Below, piece after piece: positions 1-6,600 of a DNA stretch of 9,507 bases (its first letter is position 1; the number at the start of each line of letters is the position of its first letter). The notes beneath the pieces were generated by a model. It saw nothing but the letters and a program-made list of their open reading frames with translations, did no database searches and was not told where the DNA came from. Location: positions 1 through 9,507 of the forward strand of contig JANYDP010000379.1 of assembly GCA_025363535.1 (NCBI GenBank). Reading direction: 5' to 3'. A program made the translations under genes and the position numbers. The DNA comes from Verrucomicrobiota bacterium (GTDB lineage Bacteria > Verrucomicrobiota > Verrucomicrobiia > Limisphaerales > CAIQOK01).

Positions 1-1046
1 GAACCAAATGAATTTTGTTCGTCAAACTGGACAGGCGGGACGCCTGTCCCACTACAGAGTGGCTTCGCGCACGCCTGCATGGAGCGCACCACGGAGTCGT
101 CACTCTCCCAGAATTTATTCGCGATGCCGTTGACGTGTAGCTGGTCCACACCCGCGAGCCGCCAGAGTTTTTGATACGCCGGAAATTCGATGCCGAGGAA
201 CGGATGCCGGTTCAACATGCCCCAGCCGTTGCGATGCCCGTGAATCGCCAGCGCGCCGAGATCGCAGATTTTTTTTGCGCCCGCGAGGCCGACGCTGTTC
301 AGCGAAATCATCACGGCCGTTCCGCCAGACTTCACCACCTTCTCGTAATGCCGCTGCATGGCATCGAGTTCATCACTCACGTTGAAGGCATACATGACCT
401 TCTTGCCGGTGCGGTGCGCGTGGTCGTTGATGACGCGCATGATGACATCCACGCGCTCATCAAATGGTGAATGGGGCGGATCGGCCATCAACTCGTCGTC
501 CTTCACGAAATCAATCCCCGCTTCGACGAGCGTTTTGACGAGCGCGGCCGTTTGCTGCGGCGACATGCCGATGCTGGGCTTGATGATTGTGCCGATAAGC
601 GGGCGGCCTTCGACATCGGTAAGTTGGCGGCAGCCCGCGACGCCAAACTTCGGCCCGCGAAAATGTTTCGCGAAGGACGGCGGCAATTCCACGTCCATCA
701 GCTTCAGCCCGGTGAATTGTGTCAGCTCGTAGAGATTTCCCTGAATAGTGGAAACCAGCGTAGGCAAATTGTATCCCATGTTTTCCACCGACCAGGAGAC
801 GACGACCTCCGCGCGCTGAAAATTTCCGCTGCTCGAACGCGCGCCCGGCAGCGCGGGTTCGCTGACAATTTCCAGCGGCGTGATCTTTTCGACGCGCGCG
901 GCAAAACGCTGCTTGAGTTCCGCCGTCTCGCCGGGAACTTCGACGAAGGTGCCGGAGGATTGTTCGCCGGCGAGACTGGCGGCCGCCTTTTCCACGGCGA
1001 GCGGCGTCTCAATCCGGTAGGTGGCAAAGATGCGTTCGGCGTTCAC
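1..1046 (-). CDS. RuBisCO-like protein (form IV-type), 5' 348 codons; truncated by left edge
   Basis: No ATG exists in the frame between the upstream in-frame stop (about 1085-1087) and the conserved N-terminus, so I start at GTG 1046, giving VNAERIFATYRIET, which fits the family's usual beginning. By hand alignment to spinach RuBisCO I see E28 and T33 (E60, T65), N104 (N123), K156 in GTIIKPS (K175), K182-D183-D184-E185 in FVKDDE (K201, the carbamylated metal-site lysine, D203, E204), H271-R272 (H294, R295), H304 in LHVNG (H327) and K311 in NKFWES (K334). Changed positions are W66 to F34, T173 to I154 and K177 to S158. The C-terminal phosphate-binding loops (S379, G403 regions) lie off the window. 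Metal-site and enolisation residues persist, so an enolase, isomerase or decarboxylase on a sugar-type phosphate is likely; genuine CO2 fixation is unlikely. Relatives include MtnW and sugar-acid decarboxylases, and I cannot choose among them. Family members are about 400-430 residues. Near the edge the frame reads through a palindromic repeat. Confidence 0.9.
   Translation of the reverse strand, partial: MNAERIFATYRIETPLAVEKAAASLAGEQSSGTFVEVPGETAELKQRFAARVEKITPLEIVSEPALPGARSSSGNFQRAEVVVSWSVENMGYNLPTLVSTIQGNLYELTQFTGLKLMDVELPPSFAKHFRGPKFGVAGCRQLTDVEGRPLIGTIIKPSIGMSPQQTAALVKTLVEAGIDFVKDDELMADPPHSPFDERVDVIMRVINDHAHRTGKKVMYAFNVSDELDAMQRHYEKVVKSGGTAVMISLNSVGLAGAKKICDLGALAIHGHRNGWGMLNRHPFLGIEFPAYQKLWRLAGVDQLHVNGIANKFWESDDSVVRSMQACAKPLCSGTGVPPVQFDEQNSFG
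29..49. repeat. Short palindromic repeat inside the RuBisCO-like gene
   Basis: Two perfect 9-base arms, GGACAGGCG at 29-37 and CGCCTGTCC at 41-49, flank a GGA loop, giving a strong GC-rich hairpin. On the minus strand the surrounding codons read SGTGVPPVQ in the frame of the RuBisCO-like protein, with no stop introduced. From memory, this element type is dispersed in many copies in verrucomicrobial and some other PVC genomes; only one copy is present in this window, so repetition itself is not shown here. It could alternatively mark the point where the gene is disrupted. Confidence 0.75.
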
Positions 1047-1140
1047 AGGTTTTTTGACTCGCGCGATGTTACGTTTGGCGCGCCGGCTTCACAAATTAAA
1101 ACCGGTTCACACTTCTGCGGATTCCTTGTAGGATTTTGCC
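1047..1140. promoter_or_regulatory. Divergent intergenic region between the RuBisCO-like and BNR lipoprotein genes
   Basis: The two genes diverge from these 94 bases, so both promoters should lie here or slightly inside the genes. The stretch is locally AT-richer around 1091-1100 (acaaattaaa). A TTGACT hexamer lies at 1054-1059 on the plus strand, but I find no convincing -10 box at the right distance. The palindrome GGCGCGCC at 1078-1085 could be chance. An AGGA at 1130-1133, seven bases before ATG 1141, is a plausible ribosome binding site for the plus-strand gene. No operator can be named. Confidence 0.35.
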
Positions 1141-2232
1141 ATGCTTAGATTGAATGCTCACACGCTGACAGCGTTCCTGCTCATGGTTCTGTTAAGCGGC
1201 TGTGCGACGATGAAATTCCAGCCGGGTTTCCTGAAACAAGAATTCATTTTCAACACCGCACCGTTTCCTTCGTGCCATGCCTCGACGATTGCGGAAACCA
1301 AATCCGGTCTGGTTGCCGCGTGGTTTGGCGGCACGGCGGAACGCAATCCGGATGTGTGCATTTATGTTTCACGGTTTGAAGACAAGCAATGGACGCCGCC
1401 CATGGCGGTGGCGGATGGAGTTGGTTTTGCAACGAACCGCTTGCCCACATGGAATCCGGTTTTGTTCCAGCCAAAACGCGGGCCGCTGATGCTGTTCTAT
1501 AAAGTTGGCCCCAACCCGGCGACGTGGTGGGGCATGTTGACCACTTCCACGGACGACGGCAAAACGTGGTCGCCGCCGCGCCGCTTGCCGGACGGCATTC
1601 TCGGCCCGATCAAAAACAAGCCCGTGCAACTGGCCAATGGCGACATCCTGTGCCCGAGCAGCGTGGAAGGCGACGGCGGCTGGCGCGTGCATTTCGAGCG
1701 GACGAGCGATCTGGGAAAAACTTGGACGGCCACGCCGCCGGTGAATGACGGCCAGGAAATCGGGGCGATTCAGCCGAGCATTTTGTTCCATCCTCGCGGC
1801 CGGCTGCAAGTGATTGGCCGCACGCGACAAGACAAGATTTTTGAAATCGGGTCGGAAGATGGCGGCAAATCCTGGGGGAAAATGACGCTGACTGATTTGC
1901 CGAATCCGAATTCCGGCACGGATGCGGTGACGTTGCGGGACGGCCGCCAGCTTTTGGTTTACAACCACAACACGCGCACCGGCTCGAACAACAAAGGCCG
2001 CAGTCCGTTGAACGTGGCCGTTTCCAAAGATGGCAAGACCTGGCAGGCGGCGATGGTGTTGGAAGACGCGCCCGACGCGCCGAACGGCTTTGCCTATCCC
2101 GCTGTGATTCAAACCCGCGATGGCCTGGTGCATATCACTTACACTTGGGAACGCAAACTCATCAAGCACGTTGTCATCAATCCGGCCAAGCTGAAGTTGC
2201 AACCGATCGTGGGCGACGAGTGGCCAAAATGA
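1141..2232 (+). CDS. Sialidase-like BNR/Asp-box lipoprotein (COG4692 type)
   Basis: A 363-residue predicted lipoprotein. A short hydrophobic signal (residues 9-18) ends in the lipobox LLSGC, with C21 as the lipidated residue, so it should be exported and anchored in a membrane. The rest is a beta-propeller with four clear Asp-boxes: STDDGKTW (136-143), TSDLGKTW (188-195), SEDGGKSW (238-245) and SKDGKTW (295-301). Other blocks I recall from predicted neuraminidases of COG4692 are SCHAST (44-49), WFGGT (61-65), GPIKNKP (155-161), QPS (211-213), PNPNSGTD (254-261) and YTWERK (334-339). The classic FRIP motif of true exo-sialidases is not visible, so sialic acid need not be the substrate; the safe statement is a surface glycan hydrolase or lyase of unknown specificity. 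AGGA at 1130-1133 supports this start. It converges with the GH43-like gene with 29 bases between, and diverges from the RuBisCO-like gene. No disruption is seen. Confidence 0.9.
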   Translation: MLRLNAHTLTAFLLMVLLSGCATMKFQPGFLKQEFIFNTAPFPSCHASTIAETKSGLVAAWFGGTAERNPDVCIYVSRFEDKQWTPPMAVADGVGFATNRLPTWNPVLFQPKRGPLMLFYKVGPNPATWWGMLTTSTDDGKTWSPPRRLPDGILGPIKNKPVQLANGDILCPSSVEGDGGWRVHFERTSDLGKTWTATPPVNDGQEIGAIQPSILFHPRGRLQVIGRTRQDKIFEIGSEDGGKSWGKMTLTDLPNPNSGTDAVTLRDGRQLLVYNHNTRTGSNNKGRSPLNVAVSKDGKTWQAAMVLEDAPDAPNGFAYPAVIQTRDGLVHITYTWERKLIKHVVINPAKLKLQPIVGDEWPK

Positions 2233-2261
2233 AAACCTCAGACTCTCGGCTGTCGCAAAAT

Positions 2262-3269
2262 TTATTGCGGCATGTTCGCCGACTCGCGCAACAGGCCATC
2301 CAAAACCTTCTGCGGCACGGCGAGCGCGGTGCCGTGCTTGTGGCCTTTCGGAAATGAAACTTCCCCGGTGATTTCCTTGAAGGTTTTGAAATCCCGCGTC
2401 TTGAGTGCACCATAAGTCTTCAGCCGATAAGCATCATAGTAGATCAGCCAATCCTCGTCGACCTTCAAGGCGCACGGACCCTCGGTGTACTGAACGGTTA
2501 GATTTCCAGACACGTCGTGCCAGGGGCCAAGCGGGCTTTCGCCGAAAGCGACACGCACGTTTAGCCTCGGGCGCGAGTTGTCTTTGTGAACCAGAATGTA
2601 ATGCCCCGCATCTTTGGCGATAAACGAATCTATGATGCTGAAGCCGGGATCAAAAAACAATTTCGTCGGCGCAAAGCTTTGAAAGTCACGCGTGGTGGTG
2701 AAATACAAACGATGATTGTTGTTGGTGGCTTCGAGCTTTTCGGGGAAACGTCCGGGAATCGTCGAGGCCCACACGATGACGAACTGTTTTTCGCGGCCAT
2801 CATAATAAAGTTCCGGTGCCCAGACGTTCACCGTCGTCGGTTCGTTGGTCATCACCGGAATAAATTTTTGCTCCGACCAATGAATCAAATCGCGTGAACT
2901 CGCATGACCAAAACCTTGATCGCCACGCCACCCGGTCGTCCACACGAGATGAAACACGCCGTCCGGCCCGCGCGACAGGCTGGGATCGCGCAATAATTTG
3001 CTGGGACCAACCTCGGGAATCAAAAACCGTCCGGGAATGTTTGTCCAATGATAGCCGTCGTAGCTGTAAAGCAAGCGCAGGCCTGGCGGTGAATCTTCGC
3101 GGAACGAGGTGAAGACGTAAGCCGCGTGGCCGGCGTGATGGAAACCGGTTCGCTTCGCAACAGCACAACCAGCCAGGAGCATCGCCGACAGGCCCGCCAC
3201 AAACACGCGGAGAAACCCGGGCAGCAAGCTACGCCAACCCAGAGGCCGGCGGTGGTTGGGTCGGGTCAT
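2262..3269 (-). CDS. GH43-like five-bladed propeller lipoprotein, putative glycosidase
   Basis: A 335-residue predicted lipoprotein. The basic N-terminus (RRP, R13) and hydrophobic segment (19-33) end in lipobox LLAGC, with C35 lipidated. The mature part has GH43/GH-F hallmarks in order: LRDPSL with D95 as candidate general base, WAPEL (150-154), IIDSF with D214 as the pKa-tuning aspartate, TEGP with E263 as candidate general acid, and a late HGT (H312) often seen near the propeller centre. The whole triad is therefore present, which argues for an active enzyme on arabinose-, xylose- or galactose-containing glycans; the exact substrate cannot be read. The frame stays open 76 codons further upstream to 3497, but I place the start at ATG 3269. 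A GGAGAGG sequence precedes it, the signal peptide would be buried in a longer product, and the extra codons are methyltransferase-like debris. It ends 29 bases from the convergent BNR gene, with no obvious terminator hairpin between them. Confidence 0.88.
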   Translation of the reverse strand: MTRPNHRRPLGWRSLLPGFLRVFVAGLSAMLLAGCAVAKRTGFHHAGHAAYVFTSFREDSPPGLRLLYSYDGYHWTNIPGRFLIPEVGPSKLLRDPSLSRGPDGVFHLVWTTGWRGDQGFGHASSRDLIHWSEQKFIPVMTNEPTTVNVWAPELYYDGREKQFVIVWASTIPGRFPEKLEATNNNHRLYFTTTRDFQSFAPTKLFFDPGFSIIDSFIAKDAGHYILVHKDNSRPRLNVRVAFGESPLGPWHDVSGNLTVQYTEGPCALKVDEDWLIYYDAYRLKTYGALKTRDFKTFKEITGEVSFPKGHKHGTALAVPQKVLDGLLRESANMPQ

Positions 3270-3271
3270 TG

Positions 3272-3278
3272 CCTCTCC
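3272..3278 (-). promoter_or_regulatory. Ribosome binding site that decides the GH43-like start
   Basis: On the minus strand GGAGAGG is followed by CA and then ATG (3269-3267), leaving five bases between GGAG and the start codon. It is the best Shine-Dalgarno match placed before any start in the window and supports beginning the lipoprotein here rather than at the ATGs at 3422 or 3497. Confidence 0.75.
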
Positions 3279-3290
3279 GTTTATCAGGTT

Positions 3291-3422
3291 GGGCGATTTG
3301 AACAGGAGGTTGTAGTCGCGCTTGGAATTGAACGGCGGGGCGAGATTGATGAGGTCAACGGACTCGGTGTCGAGGTGGTTGCGCAGGACGTGGAGGTTGT
3401 CGCCGAAGCAAAGTTGGTTCAT
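3291..3422 (-). pseudogene. Remnant of a site-specific DNA methyltransferase N-terminus
   Basis: About 44 codons read MNQLCFGDNLHVLRNHL, then ESVDLINL, APPFNSKRDYN and LLFKSP. This is the canonical start of N6-adenine/N4-cytosine DNA methyltransferases of the type that opens with 'MNxLYFGDNLxVLR' and carries 'VDLIYLDPPFNSxRDYN' (family pattern from memory). FGDN is the usual N-terminal block and DPPF the catalytic motif IV. Here the motif is APPF: a single change (GAC to GCC) removes the catalytic aspartate, and the usual tyrosine before LDPPF is asparagine. Similarity stops at about 3291, and 21 bases later the GH43-like gene starts, so the remaining methyltransferase (normally several hundred residues) is gone. 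The frame stays open into the lipoprotein gene by chance or by selection. Codons 3423-3497 upstream (MAAVGDYRKSFPARRQ...) show no recognisable homology. Confidence 0.82.
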
Positions 3423-3572
3423 CCGCGCTTGAATTAACAAACCACGCCGCTGCCGGCGAGCGGGAAATGATTTGCGGTAATCCCCAACCGCAGCCAACTA
3501 CGTAAAATTTCTCAAATGCAGAGTTGCGATGTCCGGCGAATTCGGTAAAAACTAGGAGGATTTAATTGGTTG

Positions 3573-3578
3573 TATAAT
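3573..3578 (+). promoter_or_regulatory. Probable -10 box of the gltBD promoter
   Basis: A perfect TATAAT lies 23 bases ahead of the gltB start, in the AT-rich stretch 3541-3580 between gltB and the divergently transcribed methyltransferase remnant. The hexamer at the ideal -35 spacing (3550-3555, AACTAG) is poor, so activation by a regulator or a weak promoter is possible. If used, it would give a leader of under 20 bases with no good Shine-Dalgarno sequence. The call rests on one hexamer and its position. Confidence 0.5.
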
Positions 3579-3601
3579 AACCAGCGCAGTTTGACACGAC
3601 G

Positions 3602-6600
3602 ATGAGCAGCAAACAATCAGGGCAGCAAAGCAGCGGCAGCAACGTATCCCTCGGCCCGCCTCAAAAACAGGGCCTGTACGATCCACAGTTCGAGCACGAC
3701 GCGTGCGGGCTGGGTTTTGTCGTGAACATCAAGGGCAAGAAATCCCACCAGCTTGTCACTGACGCGCTTCAAATTTTGATCAACCTCGATCACCGCGGCG
3801 CGTGCGGTTGCGAAACCAACACCGGCGACGGCGCGGGCATCCTGCTCCAGATACCGCACGAATTCCTCACCGCCAAAACGGCCAAGCTCGGCTTCACGCT
3901 GCCCGCGCCCGGCCAGTACGGCGTCGGCATGGTGTTCCTGCCGAAAAATTCCGCCGAGCGCGACGCGGTCAAGGCCGAGGTCGCCAAAATAATTTCCGCC
4001 GAAGGCCAGACGCTCCTCGGCTGGCGCGGTGTGCCGACGGACAATTCCACGCTTGGCAAATCCGCCGTCGCCGCCGAGCCGCACATGGCCCAGGTGTTCA
4101 TTGGCCGCAGCGCGAACCTTAAGGACGACGCGGCGTTTGAGCGCAAGCTTTACGTCATCCGCAAGATTGCCGAACAGACCATCCGCTACGGCAACAAGAT
4201 TGCCGGTGACAAATGGTTTTACGTCTCCAGCCTGTCGAGCCGGACGATTGTCTATAAAGGCATGTTGATGACGACGCAGATGTCGGACTATTACGCCGAC
4301 CTGCGCGACGAGACGATGGTGACCGCGCTGGCGGTGGTACATTCCCGTTGTTCGACGAACACCTTTCCAAGTTGGGATCGCGCGCATCCGAACCGCTACA
4401 TCGCGCACAACGGCGAAATCAATACGCTCCGGGGCAACGTCAACTGGATGCACGCCGCGCAGGCGAACTTGAAGTCCGAGGTTTTCGGCGGCGACATCAA
4501 GAAGCTGATCCCCGTCATCAACACGGACAACAGCGACTCCGCGCAGTTCGACAACGTCGTGGAGCTGCTTACGCTCGCCGGTCGCGAGTTGCCGCACACC
4601 ATGATGATGATGATTCCCGAACCGTGGGAGAATCACGAGAGCATGGACGCCGAACGCCGAGCGTTTTACGAATTTCATTCCTGCCTCACCGAGCCGTGGG
4701 ACGGCCCGGCTTCGATGATCTTCACCGACGGCATCCGGGTCGGTGCCTGTCTGGATCGTAATGGTCTTCGTCCTTCGCGTTACTACGTGACCAAGGACGA
4801 CCTCGTCATCATGGGTTCGGAAGCGGGCGTGCTGCCCATCGCCCCGGAGCGCGTGGCGATCAAGGGACGTTTGCAACCCGGCCGCATGTTCCTCGTGGAC
4901 ACGATTGAAGGCCGCATCGTCGCCGACGAAGAGCTGAAGAAAAAATATGCGGGTGCGCATCCGTACCAACAATGGCTGGATGAGCATCATGTCCTGCTCG
5001 AAAATTTGCCGCAACCACCGGAAGGCACCGAGGTCACGCACCGCAAGGTTTTGCAACGGCAACAGGCGTTTGGCTACACCTTCGAGGATTTGCGTTTCAT
5101 CGTCGGCCCGATGGCCAACGACGGCGTGCAACCGCTCGGTTCGATGGGCACAGACACGCCGCTGGCCGTGCTCTCGCAAAAGCCGCAACTGCTCTACAAC
5201 TATTTCAAGCAGCTCTTCGCGCAGGTCACCAACCCGCCGATTGATCCGATCCGCGAGGAGATTGTCACCTCGACCGAGACGATGGTTGGCGCACGCGGCG
5301 GTTTGCTGAACCCGACGCCGGAAAGCTGCGCGCTCATCAAGCTCGAGCATCCGCTGCTCACCGACGACCAGTTGGAAAAACTCCGGCATGTGAACCGCAA
5401 GGGGTTCAAGGCCGAAACGATTTCAATGTTGTTCCCGGCCAAGGACGGCGCGAAAGGTCTCGAAGCCGCGCTGGAAAAAATGTTCGCCGCCGCCGAACAG
5501 GCAATTGCCCAAGGCGCGACGATTGTGATTCTTTCGGATCGCGGCGTGTCGCCGGAACTTGCGCCCATCCCTGCTTTGCTGGCGGTGGCGGGATTGCATC
5601 ATCATCTTATCCGCGCCGGTTTGCGCGGCCGTTGCGGCCTCGTGCTCGAATCCGGCGAACCGCGCGAGGTGCATCATTTCGCCCTGCTCATCAGCTACGG
5701 TTGCAGCGCGATCAATCCCTATCTCGCCTACGACACGATTGACGATCTCATCGCCGAGAAGATGCTGCTCAACACCGACCACAAGACGGCGGTGAAAAAA
5801 TTCATCAAAGCCTCCATCAAAGGCGTCGTGAAGACGATGGCCAAGATGGGCATCTCGACGATCCAGAGTTATCGCGGCGCGCAAGTGTTTGAAGCGATCG
5901 GCATCAACAAGGCCGTCGTGAACAAGTATTTTACCTGGACGCCCACGCGCATCGAAGGCATCGGGCTGGAAGTCATCGCGCAGGAAGCCTTGAAGCGGCA
6001 CAATCACGCGTTTCCGAAACGCGAGGTCAACGGCGAACTCGAAGCTGGCGGCCAATATCAATGGCGTGCGGACGGCGAACAGCATCTGTTCAATCCGCAG
6101 ACCATCCACAAACTGCAGATCGCCTGCCGCCTCAACAGCGAGAAGGTCTATCGCGAATACGCAGAACTGTTGAACAACCGGGCCACGACGCTGTGTACCT
6201 TGCGCGGTATGCTGGATTTCAAATTTGCCGACCAGGCCATCCCGCTCGAAGAAGTTGAATCCGTCGAGAGCCTTGTGAAGCGTTTCAAGACCGGCGCGAT
6301 GAGCTACGGCTCCATCTCGAAGGAAGCGCATGAAGCGCTGGCTATCGCGATGAACCGCATCGGCGGCCGCAGCAACACCGGCGAAGGCGGCGAAGACCCG
6401 GCCCGCTACGTTCTCGAAGCCAACGGCGACTCGAAAAATTCCGCCATCAAGCAGGTCGCGTCCGGCCGCTTCGGTGTGACGAGCCATTATCTCGTCAACG
6501 CGAAGGAGCTTCAGATCAAGATGGCGCAGGGTGCCAAGCCCGGCGAAGGCGGCGAGCTGCCCGGCAAGAAAGTATTTCCGCAAATCGCCAAAACGCGCGG

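Noticed and set aside
1..1046. A genuine CO2-fixing RuBisCO large subunit
   Set aside because: K177, T173 and W66 equivalents are replaced, the short N-terminus and NGIANKFWES loop resemble form IV proteins, and no small-subunit or phosphoribulokinase gene is seen.
171..1148. Plus-strand open frames at 171-470 and 471-1148
   Set aside because: They lie opposite the RuBisCO-like gene, whose active-site motifs fix the coding strand as minus; their translations show no family features.
1369..2202. Minus-strand 277-codon frame opposite the BNR lipoprotein gene
   Set aside because: Composition-driven shadow of the Asp-box protein, which has a signal peptide and family motifs.
2233..2261. Bidirectional terminator between the two convergent lipoprotein genes
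   Set aside because: The 29-base gap contains no inverted repeat of useful length followed by a T-run.
3446..3466. GC-rich imperfect inverted repeat (CCGCT...AGCGG) near 3450
   Set aside because: Only a five-base stem; expected by chance in this composition.
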